NCBI RefSeq assembly: GCF_011752525.1
Contig: NZ_VWXI01000011.1
Span: 1-64,000 of the forward strand
Reading direction: 5' to 3'
From: Pantoea sp. Cy-639
Lineage (GTDB): Bacteria; Pseudomonadota; Gammaproteobacteria; Pseudomonadales; Pseudomonadaceae
Length of the DNA: 64,000 bases
The translations under genes were made by a program, and so were the position numbers. Every line of letters starts with the position of its first letter. Position 1 is the first letter of the stretch. Positions 17,070 to 25,222 of this stretch are shown here, in pieces. Below the pieces are notes generated by a model. It saw only the letters and a list, made by a program, of their open reading frames with translations, made no database searches and was not told where the DNA came from.

Positions 17070-17660
17070 TTGAATAAAGTTCACTCGCCGCCCATGCGCT
17101 ACGACCCCCGAGAACTCACCGACGAGGAGTTGGTGGCGCGTTCGCATGAGGAGCTGTTTCACGTTACCCGCGCCTATGAGGAGCTCATGCGGCGCTACCA
17201 GCGCACGCTGTTCAATGTCTGTGCGCGTTACCTGGGGAACGATCGGGATGCCGACGATGTCTGTCAGGAGGTGATGTTGAAGGTGCTGTATGGGTTGAAG
17301 AACTTCGAGGGCAAGTCGAAGTTCAAGACCTGGCTCTACAGCATCACCTACAACGAATGCATCACCCAGTACCGCAAGGAGCGTCGCAAGCGCAGGTTGA
17401 TGGATGCCTTGAGTTTGGACCCCATGGAAGAGGCGTCCGAGGACAAGGCTCCGAAGGCCGAAGAGAAGGGCGGGCTGGACAAGTGGTTGGTGCATGTGAA
17501 CCCGATCGACCGGGAGATCCTGGTGCTGCGATTCGTCGCGGAACTGGAGTTCCAGGAGATCGCCGACATCATGCACATGGGTCTGAGTGCCACGAAAATG
17601 CGTTACAAACGTGCGCTCGACAAGCTTAGGGAGAAATTCGCAGGGTTGGCTGAAACTTAG
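17070..17660 (+). CDS. sigX: ECF sigma factor SigX
   Basis: A 196-residue extracytoplasmic-function sigma factor. Region 2 contains YQRTLFNVCARYLGNDRDADDVCQEV (in two parts) and KFKTWLYSITYNECI; region 4 is EFQEIADIMHMGLSATKMRYKRAL split by normal spacing. SigX drives oprF and fatty-acid/envelope genes. No anti-sigma gene follows, as in other pseudomonads, where CmpX or membrane state is thought to control it. The start is taken as TTG at 17070 to give MNKVHSPPMRYDPREL and the 196-residue length I recall for P. aeruginosa; an ATG at 17094 is the alternative. Confidence 0.93.
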   Translation: MNKVHSPPMRYDPRELTDEELVARSHEELFHVTRAYEELMRRYQRTLFNVCARYLGNDRDADDVCQEVMLKVLYGLKNFEGKSKFKTWLYSITYNECITQYRKERRKRRLMDALSLDPMEEASEDKAPKAEEKGGLDKWLVHVNPIDREILVLRFVAELEFQEIADIMHMGLSATKMRYKRALDKLREKFAGLAET

Positions 17661-17685
17661 CCGTGCGCAAATATCTCTAACCACC

Positions 17686-17709
17686 CGGCAAGTTCTGCTA
17701 GACTTGCCG
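17686..17709. promoter_or_regulatory. Hairpin in the sigX-oprF spacer
   Basis: Perfect 8-base arms CGGCAAGT/ACTTGCCG (17686-17693, 17702-17709) with an 8-base loop, 26 bases after the sigX stop. There is no T-tract. It may act as a weak attenuator between sigX and oprF or stabilise a processed end. Confidence 0.5.
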
Positions 17710-17771
17710 ACGAGCTGTCCGCCGGATTGTTGGTGGGGCCGCTTAACTATCACCAGATGGGGATTTAACGG

Positions 17772-18809
17772 ATGAAATTGAAAAACACCTTGGGCTTGGC
17801 CATTGGCTCTTTCGTAGCCATGACTTCGCTCGGCGCACTGGCCCAGGGCCAAGGCGCGGTCGAGACCGAAATCAACTACACCAACCAGTGGTTCAACAAA
17901 GACCGTCACTTCGACGGTGACGGCCAGAACCCAGGCGCTCGCATCGGTTACTTCCTGACCGACGACGTCTCCCTGGACCTGAAGTACAACGAGACCCACA
18001 ACACTCGTGGCGACGTGTTCAACAAGAACATCAAAGGCTCGCGCACCGGCCTGGACGCTACCTACCACTTCGGTACCGTTGGCGACGCTCTGCGTCCATA
18101 CGTTTCGGCTGGCTTCGCTCACGACAGCCAAGGCCAGGCCTTCCGTGGCGGCCGCGACCACTCCACCTTCGCCAACGTCGGCGCTGGTGTTAAGTGGTAC
18201 ATCACCGACATGTTCTTCGCTCGTGCCGGCGCTGAGCTGCAGCACAACATCGACGCCAACAACACCGAAGGTGCTGTTGTCCTCGGTCTGGGCATGAACT
18301 TCGGTGGCAGCGGTGGCAAAGTTGCCCCAGCTCCGGCTCCTGTTGCCGAAGTCTGCTCCGACAGCGACAACGATGGCGTTTGCGACAACGTCGACAAGTG
18401 CCCTGACACCCCGGCCAACGTCACCGTTGACGCCGACGGCTGCCCGGCTGTTGCCGAAGTCGTTCGCGTTGAGCTGGACGTCAAGTTCGACTTCGACAAG
18501 TCGGTCGTCAAGCCAAACAGCTACGGCGACATCAAGAACCTGGCTGACTTCATGAAGCAGTACCCACAGACCACCACCACCGTGGAAGGTCACACTGACT
18601 CCGTCGGCCCAGACGCTTACAACCAGAAGCTGTCCGAGCGTCGCGCCAACGCTGTCAAGCAAGTCCTGACCCAGCAGTACGGCATCGCTCCGAGCCGTGT
18701 TGACTCGGTTGGCTACGGCAAAACCCGTCCGGTTGCCGACAACGCCACCGAAGCTGGTCGCGCGATCAACCGTCGCGTAGAAGCTCAGGTTGAAGCCCAG
18801 GCCAAGTAA
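17772..18809 (+). CDS. oprF: Major outer membrane porin OprF
   Basis: A 345-residue outer-membrane protein. A Sec signal peptide (residues 1-24, cleaved after GALA) precedes an 8-strand beta-barrel (~25-180), a PAPAPV linker, a cysteine-containing hinge (CSDSDNDGVC, then CPDTP and GCP) and an OmpA-type peptidoglycan-binding domain (~220-340; VEGHTDSVGPDAYNQKLSERRA). It is the general porin and structural link to peptidoglycan. Codon use is strongly biased, as expected for one of the most abundant proteins. It lies behind sigX and ends at a strong terminator. Confidence 0.98.
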   Translation: MKLKNTLGLAIGSFVAMTSLGALAQGQGAVETEINYTNQWFNKDRHFDGDGQNPGARIGYFLTDDVSLDLKYNETHNTRGDVFNKNIKGSRTGLDATYHFGTVGDALRPYVSAGFAHDSQGQAFRGGRDHSTFANVGAGVKWYITDMFFARAGAELQHNIDANNTEGAVVLGLGMNFGGSGGKVAPAPAPVAEVCSDSDNDGVCDNVDKCPDTPANVTVDADGCPAVAEVVRVELDVKFDFDKSVVKPNSYGDIKNLADFMKQYPQTTTTVEGHTDSVGPDAYNQKLSERRANAVKQVLTQQYGIAPSRVDSVGYGKTRPVADNATEAGRAINRRVEAQVEAQAK

Positions 18810-18827
18810 TTGGTTTGATGCTTCATG

Positions 18828-18853
18828 AAAAACCCGGCCTTGGCCGGGTTTTT
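18828..18853 (+). terminator. Intrinsic terminator of oprF
   Basis: AACCCGGCC (18831-18839) pairs with GGCCGGGTT (18842-18850) and is followed by a T-run, 20 bases after the oprF stop. Confidence 0.92.
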
Positions 18854-19049
18854 CTTTGCCTGTGATTTAGTCGAATTCCCAGACGCTCGTGCTCCCGTGC
18901 CGCGGCCTGCAGGCTGTGCAGATGATTTCGGGCAGGGCGTGTTCATGGGCCGCATGGGGCAGACATTGCAGGTCATGTGCCTTGGCCCTGTCGCCGTGAC
19001 GGCGTGCTGGCTATAATCGCCCGTTCACACACCGCGAGTCCGCCCGCCC

Positions 19050-20075
19050 ATGTATACCCTGGCCCGCCAGCTGCTGTTCAAGCTCTCCCCGGAAACCTCC
19101 CACGACCTGTCGCTGGACCTGATCGGCGCCGGTGGCCGTCTCGGGCTCAATGGCCTGCTGTGCAAGCAGCCTGCGGCGTTGCCGGTGACGGTCATGGGCC
19201 TGAACTTCGCCAACCCGGTGGGCCTGGCGGCGGGCCTGGACAAGAATGGTGCGGCGATCGACGGTTTCGCCCAGCTGGGCTTCGGTTTCGTCGAGATCGG
19301 TACCATCACTCCGCGCCCACAGCCGGGTAACCCCAAGCCACGGTTGTTCCGCCTGCCAGAGGCGACCGCGATCATCAATCGCATGGGCTTCAACAACCTC
19401 GGTGTCGACCACCTGCTGGCGCGGGTACGCGCCGCGCGCTACACCGGAGTGCTGGGCATCAATATCGGCAAGAACTTCGACACGCCGGTCGAGCGTGCCC
19501 AGGACGACTACCTGATCTGCCTGGAAAAGGTCTACAACGACGCCAGCTATATCACGGTCAACGTCAGTTCGCCCAATACTCCAGGCCTGCGTACGCTGCA
19601 GTTCGGCGACTCGCTCAAGCAACTGCTCGATGCCCTGGCTGAGCGTCGTGAGCAACTGGCCGTGACCAATGGCAAGCGGGTTCCGCTGGCGATCAAGATC
19701 GCACCGGACATGAGCGACGAAGAGACCGCATTGGTCGCTGCGGCGTTGCTCGAATCGGGAATGGACGCGGTGATCGCGACCAATACCACGCTGGGGCGTG
19801 ACGGTGTCGAGGGCCTGCCGCACGGCGGCGAGGCAGGCGGTCTTTCGGGGGCGCCGGTACTGGAGAAGAGCACCCACACGGTGAAGGTCCTGGCGGGCGA
19901 GCTGGGCGGGAAACTGCCGATCATCGCCGCCGGCGGGATTACCGAGGGGCGTCATGCGGCCGAGAAGATTGCCGCGGGTGCCAGCCTGGTGCAGATCTAC
20001 TCGGGCTTCATCTACAAGGGGCCTGCGCTGATTCGCGAGGCGGTGGATGCGATTGCCGCCATGCCTCGGCAGTAA
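19050..20075 (+). CDS. pyrD: Dihydroorotate dehydrogenase (quinone), class 2
   Basis: A 341-residue membrane-associated FMN enzyme oxidising dihydroorotate to orotate with quinone, the fourth step of pyrimidine synthesis. The N-terminal amphipathic helix ([20 protein letters not shown]) is the membrane contact of class 2. FMN-site motifs are [39 protein letters not shown] and [14 protein letters not shown], where the serine is the class 2 catalytic base. Length equals other Pseudomonas PyrD. It is a single gene facing rmf. Confidence 0.97.
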   Translation: MYTLARQLLFKLSPETSHDLSLDLIGAGGRLGLNGLLCKQPAALPVTVMGLNFANPVGLAAGLDKNGAAIDGFAQLGFGFVEIGTITPRPQPGNPKPRLFRLPEATAIINRMGFNNLGVDHLLARVRAARYTGVLGINIGKNFDTPVERAQDDYLICLEKVYNDASYITVNVSSPNTPGLRTLQFGDSLKQLLDALAERREQLAVTNGKRVPLAIKIAPDMSDEETALVAAALLESGMDAVIATNTTLGRDGVEGLPHGGEAGGLSGAPVLEKSTHTVKVLAGELGGKLPIIAAGGITEGRHAAEKIAAGASLVQIYSGFIYKGPALIREAVDAIAAMPRQ

Positions 20076-20084
20076 TCGGCGAAC

Positions 20085-20112
20085 ATAAAAAAGGGGTCCC
20101 TCAAGGGACCCC
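20085..20112 (-). terminator. Intrinsic terminator of rmf
   Basis: GGGGTCCC (20093-20100) and GGGACCCC (20105-20112) with a TCAA loop. Read on the minus strand it ends in a run of six T, as expected for rmf. The plus-strand side lacks a T-run, so its effect on pyrD is less sure. Confidence 0.85.
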
Positions 20113-20173
20113 CTGGGCCGCAGCCCGCCGCCCGGATAGGGCGCGCATGGTGACTCTAATTCAGTGTCCTCGT

Positions 20174-20389
20174 TCAGCCAACGGCGTGATTTTCGTTGAG
20201 TCTATGGATGCCAGCGGTGCCGGTCATGCCGTCCCAGTTATCGCCACGGCCCTCGCGCCAGCCGTTGATCCAGGCTTGGCGGACGGATGGCAGGGTAAAC
20301 GGGCAAAGTTCGCGGGATTTGCCGGTGACTCCATATTGGTAGCCACGTGAATATGCTCTTTCCAACGGATCACGCTTAAGTCTTCTCAT
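20174..20389 (-). CDS. rmf: Ribosome modulation factor
   Basis: A 71-residue basic protein (MRRLKRDPLERAYSRGYQYG) that dimerises 70S ribosomes into inactive 100S particles in stationary phase. The conserved segments DPLERAYSRGYQAG-like and QAWINGWREGRGDNWDG are complete. It is transcribed towards pyrD and ends at the hairpin 20085-20112. The bases just before the ATG form AGGG-CAACA-CCCT, which could hide the ribosome site. The long leader carries four more hairpins (20428-20517). Confidence 0.95.
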   Translation of the reverse strand: MRRLKRDPLERAYSRGYQYGVTGKSRELCPFTLPSVRQAWINGWREGRGDNWDGMTGTAGIHRLNENHAVG

Positions 20390-20520
20390 AGGGTGTTGCC
20401 CTCACTTGTTGACTGTAATGTCCCGTCGGCCTCTCCGAGGCCGGGCAGAATCGTTCTGCCGGTATGCGCCCGCTGCCGGCGTGGCGGGCTGGAAGTGTCG
20501 TCCCGTTGCGAGACGACCTG
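20390..20520 (-). ncRNA. Structured rmf 5' leader (candidate rmf RNA motif)
   Basis: Four consecutive perfect stem-loops fill 90 bases upstream of rmf: GGCCT/AGGCC (20428-20442), GGCAGAA/TTCTGCC (20444-20460), GCCCGC/GCGGGC (20468-20489) and GTCGTC/GACGAC (20497-20517). A fifth short stem (20390-20402) abuts the start codon. A conserved rmf-leader RNA motif has been described for Pseudomonas (Weinberg and colleagues, from memory). Exact ends are my estimate. Confidence 0.6.
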
Positions 20521-20938
20521 AGGTCAGTTCTATCGAATGCGAGTCACAGTGTGAATGATCGATTTGTCATAAGGACGTAACCTTTCATAGGGTGAAAGGA
20601 TAAGTAAATAAATGCGACTCAACCTTGTTTGCCGTTGAGCCCGCTATGATCAGGGTTTAGTCAGTGTTGAAGTCATTTGGCCAGTGCTGTCGGTTGATGA
20701 CTGAAATATTTAGTAATGCGACGAAGGGTCACATCTGCCCCGAGCGTCGAGGAAATTTCCATACTGCCCGACGATCAAAGCCTGTTCCGCCACCGGCGAA
20801 GGCTTGATCTGTCGGGCGGCCCGGTCCCGCGAGAGGTCTCGCGAGGCCACCCGGGCACCTGCAGGAAGGGTGTGCGGGAAAACAGCGGCCGCCGATGCGT
20901 CGGCTGCCATCTACCTAGCCCAAGGCTCTGGATTGAAC
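20521..20938. other. Intergenic region between the rmf leader and rlmKL
   Basis: About 420 bases without a convincing gene. It should hold the promoters of rmf (minus) and rlmKL (plus). The stretch 20560-20720 is clearly more AT-rich than its surroundings and contains a small dyad CCTTTCA/TGAAAGG (20581-20599). Short open frames here are not supported by ribosome sites or recognisable products. Confidence 0.6.
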
Positions 20939-23137
20939 ATGTCGGACCGTTTCGAACTTTATCTCACCTGCCCCAAGGGCCTCGAAGGCTTGCTCGCCGA
21001 AGAGGCTCGCCAACTGGGCCTGAACGAGGTGCGTGAACACACCTCGGCCATCCGCGGCGATGCCGACATGGAAACCGCCTACCGCCTGTGCCTCTGGTCG
21101 CGTCTGGCCAACCGGGTGCTGCTGGTGCTCAAACGCTTCCCGATGAAGAACGCCGACGACCTGTACGACGGTGTGCACGCGGTCGACTGGGCCGACCACC
21201 TGGCTGCCGACGGTACCCTGGCGGTGGAGTTCAGCGGTCATGGTTCGGGTATCGACAACACCCACTTCGGGGCGCTCAAGGTCAAGGATGCGATCGTCGA
21301 CAAGCTGCGCAACCGCGAAGGCCTGCGCCCGTCGGTGGAGAAGGTCGATCCGGACGTGCGTGTGCACCTGCGCCTGGACCGTGGCGAGGCGATCCTGTCC
21401 CTCGACCTTTCCGGTCACAGCCTGCACCAGCGCGGCTACCGCCTGCAGCAGGGGGCTGCACCGCTGAAGGAAAACCTGGCGGCGGCGGTGCTGATCCGCG
21501 CCGGCTGGCCACGCATTGCCGCCGAGGGCGGCGCCCTGGCCGACCCGATGTGCGGCGTGGGCACCTTCCTGGTGGAAGCGGCGATGATCGCCGCCGATAT
21601 CGCGCCCAACCTCAAGCGTGAGCGCTGGGGCTTCAGTGCCTGGCTCGGCCACGTGCCGGCGGTGTGGCGCAAGGTCCATGACGAGGCCCTGGCCCGTGCC
21701 CAGGCAGGCCTGGCCAAGCCGCCACTGTGGATCCGTGGCTACGAGGTCGACCCGCGCCTGATCCAGCCGGGTCGCAACAACGTCGAGCGCGCCGGCCTCG
21801 GTGACTGGGTGAAGATCTACCAGGGCGAGGTGGCCAGTTTCGAACCGCGCCCGGACCAGAACCAGAAAGGCCTGGTGATCAGCAACCCACCCTATGGCGA
21901 GCGCCTGGGCGACGAGGCCAGTCTGTTGTACCTCTACCAGAACCTTGGCGAGCGCCTGCGTCAGGCCTGCATGGGGTGGGAGGCGGCGGTGTTCACCGGT
22001 GCCCCGGAGTTGGGCAAGCGCATGGGCATCCGCAGCCACAAGCAATATGCTTTCTGGAACGGCGCATTGCCGTGCAAGCTGCTGCTGTTCAAGGTGCAGC
22101 CCGACCAGTTCGTCACTGGCGAGCGGCGCCAGGCCCAGGCTGAGGTGGCTGACGGTGAGCCCCGCCGCCAGGCTCCGCTGGCCAGCGAGCCGGCACGCTT
22201 GTCCGAAGGCGCGCAGATGTTCGCCAACCGCCTGCAGAAGAACTTCAAGCAGTTGGGTAAGTGGGCCCGTCGCGAGAAGGTCGATTGCTACCGGGTCTAC
22301 GATGCCGACATGCCCGAATACGCCCTGGCGGTCGACCTGTACCACGATTGGGTGCATGTGCAGGAGTACGCCGCGCCACGTTCGGTCGATCCGGAAAAGG
22401 CCCAGGCTCGTCTGCTCGACGCCCTGACCGCGATTCCCCAGGCCCTGGGCGTCGATCCGCAGCGTGTGGTGCTCAAGCGCCGCGAGCGCCAGAGCGGCAC
22501 GCGCCAGTACGAGCGCCAGGCCACCGAAGGGCGGTTCATGGAGGTCAGCGAAGGTGGCGCCAAGCTGTTGGTCAACCTCACCGATTATCTCGACACCGGG
22601 TTGTTCCTCGATCACCGTCCGATGCGTCTGCGCATTCAGCGTGAGGCGGCCGGCAAGCGCTTCCTCAACCTGTTCTGCTACACCGCCACGGCGACCGTGC
22701 ATGCAGCCAAGGGCGGCGCGCGCAGCACCACCAGCGTCGACTTGTCGAAGACCTACCTGGACTGGGCGCGGCGCAACCTGTCGCTCAATGGGTTCTCCGA
22801 GCGCAACCGTCTGGAGCAGGGCGACGTGATGGCCTGGCTGCAGAGCGCCCAGGACAGTTACGACCTGATCTTCATCGACCCGCCGACGTTCTCCAACTCC
22901 AAGCGCATGGAAGGTGTGTTCGATATCCAGCGCGACCACGTCGAGTTGCTCGACCTGGCCATGGCGCGTCTGGCGCCAGGAGGGGTGCTGTACTTCTCCA
23001 ACAACTTCCGCAAGTTCCAGCTCGACGAGAACCTGGCCTCGCGTTATGCGGTGGAGGAGATCAGTGCCCAGACCCTGGACCCGGACTTCGCCCGCAACAA
23101 CCGGATTCACCGAGCCTGGCAACTGCGCCTGCGCTGA
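20939..23137 (+). CDS. rlmL: Bifunctional 23S rRNA methyltransferase RlmKL
   Basis: A 732-residue fusion enzyme that methylates two guanosines in 23S rRNA. The N-terminal half (~1-385) has a THUMP domain and an RlmL methyltransferase (m2G2445) with ADPMCGVGTFLVEAAM and the catalytic NPPYGERLG. The C-terminal half (~430-732) is the RlmK (m7G2069) methyltransferase with FLNLFCYTATATVHAA, DLSKTYLDW and IDPPTFSNS. The start at 20939 (MSDRFELYLTCPKGLEGLL) fits the family; the frame stays open upstream but without a recognisable extension. Confidence 0.95.
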   Translation: MSDRFELYLTCPKGLEGLLAEEARQLGLNEVREHTSAIRGDADMETAYRLCLWSRLANRVLLVLKRFPMKNADDLYDGVHAVDWADHLAADGTLAVEFSGHGSGIDNTHFGALKVKDAIVDKLRNREGLRPSVEKVDPDVRVHLRLDRGEAILSLDLSGHSLHQRGYRLQQGAAPLKENLAAAVLIRAGWPRIAAEGGALADPMCGVGTFLVEAAMIAADIAPNLKRERWGFSAWLGHVPAVWRKVHDEALARAQAGLAKPPLWIRGYEVDPRLIQPGRNNVERAGLGDWVKIYQGEVASFEPRPDQNQKGLVISNPPYGERLGDEASLLYLYQNLGERLRQACMGWEAAVFTGAPELGKRMGIRSHKQYAFWNGALPCKLLLFKVQPDQFVTGERRQAQAEVADGEPRRQAPLASEPARLSEGAQMFANRLQKNFKQLGKWARREKVDCYRVYDADMPEYALAVDLYHDWVHVQEYAAPRSVDPEKAQARLLDALTAIPQALGVDPQRVVLKRRERQSGTRQYERQATEGRFMEVSEGGAKLLVNLTDYLDTGLFLDHRPMRLRIQREAAGKRFLNLFCYTATATVHAAKGGARSTTSVDLSKTYLDWARRNLSLNGFSERNRLEQGDVMAWLQSAQDSYDLIFIDPPTFSNSKRMEGVFDIQRDHVELLDLAMARLAPGGVLYFSNNFRKFQLDENLASRYAVEEISAQTLDPDFARNNRIHRAWQLRLR

Positions 23138-23193
23138 GGTGAGTCACCGCGTGATGGCCGGCGTTGCCGGCCATCACTATGGCCTTGTGCGGA

Positions 23194-24657
23194 TCAAGGC
23201 AGCGCTGCTGTCCCGTTCACCGCCTTGGGCTGGCGATAGAGGTCCAGCAGTACCTGGTCGAGAACCTGCGAAGCTCCCCACGGCTTGGGATCGTTCAGGA
23301 TCGCCGCTACCGCCCAGGTGTGCCCATTGCTGTCACGGCTGAAGCCGGCGATGGCGCGCACGGTGTTGAGGGTGCCGGTCTTGATATGCCCTTCGCCGGT
23401 CATGGCCGTGCGCTTGAGGCGCTTGCGCATGGTGCCGTCCATGCCCACCAGCGGCATCGAGCTGATGTACTCGGCGGCATACGGGCTCTTCCAGGCGGCC
23501 TGCAGCAGCGCCGCCATCTCGCGGGTGCTGACCCGTTCCGCACGGGACAGGCCGGAGCCGTTCTCCATCACCAGGTGCGGCGCGGTGATGCCTTTCTTGG
23601 CCAGCCACTGGCGTACCACGCGTTGGGCGGCGCGGGCGTCGTCGCCATCGGCGTCGGTGCGGAACTGCGCGCCGATGCTGAGGAACAGCTGCTGGGCCAT
23701 GGTGTTGTTACTGTACTTGTTGATGTCGCGGATCACTTCCACCAGGTCGGGTGAGAAGGCACGGGCCAGCAGGCGTGCCGACTTGGGCACGTCCTCGACC
23801 CGGTCGCGGCCCTGGATGCTGCCGCCCAGTTCGCTCCAGATCGCGCGTACCGCGCCGGCGGCGTAGGTCGGATGATCCAGCAGCGACAGGTAGGTCTGCG
23901 AGTTGCAACCATCCCCCAGCTGGCCACTGACGGTGACACTGATACCGCCGTCGGGCTGGACCACGGGGTTGTAGCGTACTTCGCCGGTGCACTGCTTGCC
24001 GGACAGCGCCTTGACCTGGTTGTCGATGCGGATGCCAGCGATCGGTGGTTCCACCGAAACCATCACCTTGCCGCCGTCGTTGCGGGCAACGAAACGCAGG
24101 GCCTTGAGGTTGACCAGCAGCGAGTCGGGCTTTACCAGGAACGGTTTGTTGAGGTCGCCGCCGTCGTCATCGAACTGTGGCAGGTTCGGCTGCACGAAGT
24201 GGCTGCGGTCCAGGACCAGGTCGCCGGTCACGGTGCGTACGCCGTTGGCTCGCAGGTCGCGCATCAGCAGCCAGAGCTTCTCCATGTTCAGCTTGGGGTC
24301 GCCGCCACCCTTGAGGTAGAGATTGCCGTTGAGCACGCCGTTGCTCAGGGTGCCGTCGGTGTAGAACTCGGTCTTCCACTGGAAGGTCGGTCCCAGCAGT
24401 TCCAGGGCGGCGTAGGTAGTGACCAGTTTCATGGTCGAGGCCGGGTTCACCGAGACATCGGCGTTGAACACCGTTGCCGTGCCTGGGCCGTCCAGGGGCA
24501 GCATCACCAGGGACAGTGCGGAATCTTGCAGCTTGTTGGTCTTCAGGGCCTGTTGCACTTTGGGCGGCAGGCTGGTGTTGACCGCCGCGGCCAGGGCGGG
24601 CAGGGCAAGAGGCAGGCACAGGCCGGCGAGCAGGAGGGGGCGGAGCGTCTTGATCAT
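23194..24657 (-). CDS. dacB: D-alanyl-D-alanine carboxypeptidase/endopeptidase (PBP4 type)
   Basis: A 487-residue periplasmic class C penicillin-binding protein that trims or cleaves peptidoglycan cross-links. A Sec signal peptide (residues 1-24, ending ALAAA) is followed by the three active-site motifs: SxxK as STMK (~73), SxN as SNN in DINKYSNNTM (~317) and KTG in GHIKTGTL (~430). A large insert domain lies between the first two, as in PBP4. It converges with rlmKL. In Pseudomonas, loss of PBP4 can derepress ampC beta-lactamase (known from P. aeruginosa). Confidence 0.93.
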   Translation of the reverse strand: MIKTLRPLLLAGLCLPLALPALAAAVNTSLPPKVQQALKTNKLQDSALSLVMLPLDGPGTATVFNADVSVNPASTMKLVTTYAALELLGPTFQWKTEFYTDGTLSNGVLNGNLYLKGGGDPKLNMEKLWLLMRDLRANGVRTVTGDLVLDRSHFVQPNLPQFDDDGGDLNKPFLVKPDSLLVNLKALRFVARNDGGKVMVSVEPPIAGIRIDNQVKALSGKQCTGEVRYNPVVQPDGGISVTVSGQLGDGCNSQTYLSLLDHPTYAAGAVRAIWSELGGSIQGRDRVEDVPKSARLLARAFSPDLVEVIRDINKYSNNTMAQQLFLSIGAQFRTDADGDDARAAQRVVRQWLAKKGITAPHLVMENGSGLSRAERVSTREMAALLQAAWKSPYAAEYISSMPLVGMDGTMRKRLKRTAMTGEGHIKTGTLNTVRAIAGFSRDSNGHTWAVAAILNDPKPWGASQVLDQVLLDLYRQPKAVNGTAALP

Positions 24658-24844
24658 ATAGGCACTAACCCTTCAGGCGAGGGAAGAGGGTAACGGGGCT
24701 GTAGGAGATGATGGCCCCAGGACGAAATGATAGTGCGCATTATGCCCCAAGCATCACGAATATGGGCCTCATTCTATGGAAAAGCGCCGTTTTGCCCTGG
24801 AAACTGGTAAAGTGCCGCGCGTAATTACTTGAGAGGATTGTTTC

Positions 24845-25189
24845 ATGGCTACCAACCGTTCCCGTCGCCTGCGCAAGAAACTGTGCGTGGACGAATTCCA
24901 GGAGCTGGGTTTCGAACTGAACCTGGACTTCAAGGAAGACCTGTCCGATGAAGCCATCGATGCCTTCCTCGACGCCTTCCTGGCCGAAGCCATGGATGCC
25001 AATGGCCTCGACTACGTCGGTGGCGATGATTTCGGCCTGGTCTGCAAGGCCACCCGTGGTTCGGTCACCGAAGCGCAGCGTGCAGCCGTTGAAGCCTGGC
25101 TCAAGGGTCGCAGCGAACTGACCAAGATCGAAGTCAGCCCGCTGCTGGACGCCTGGTACCCGGAAAAACCGGTCAACCCGGCTTCCTGA
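24845..25189 (+). CDS. yggL: YggL-family 50S-associated protein
   Basis: A 114-residue small protein (MATNRSRRLRKKLCVDEFQELGF) of family DUF469/YggL, reported to associate with the 50S subunit and affect its assembly. The N-terminus is very basic and the rest acidic (DLSDEAIDAFLDAFLAEAMD). GAGAGGA lies seven bases before the ATG. It is divergent from dacB with a 187-base spacer and converges on the sensor kinase gene. Confidence 0.88.
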   Translation: MATNRSRRLRKKLCVDEFQELGFELNLDFKEDLSDEAIDAFLDAFLAEAMDANGLDYVGGDDFGLVCKATRGSVTEAQRAAVEAWLKGRSELTKIEVSPLLDAWYPEKPVNPAS

Positions 25190-25222
25190 TGCCGAAAGCG
25201 GTGCGCCTGGTCGGGCACCGTT

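Noticed and set aside
20710..20938. N-terminal extension of rlmKL starting at 20804
   Set aside because: The extra 45 residues are Arg/Ala-rich and resemble no THUMP N-terminus; the ATG at 20939 fits the family exactly.
20915..23122. 735-codon open frame opposite rlmKL
   Set aside because: Antisense shadow; the plus strand carries all RlmL and RlmK motifs.
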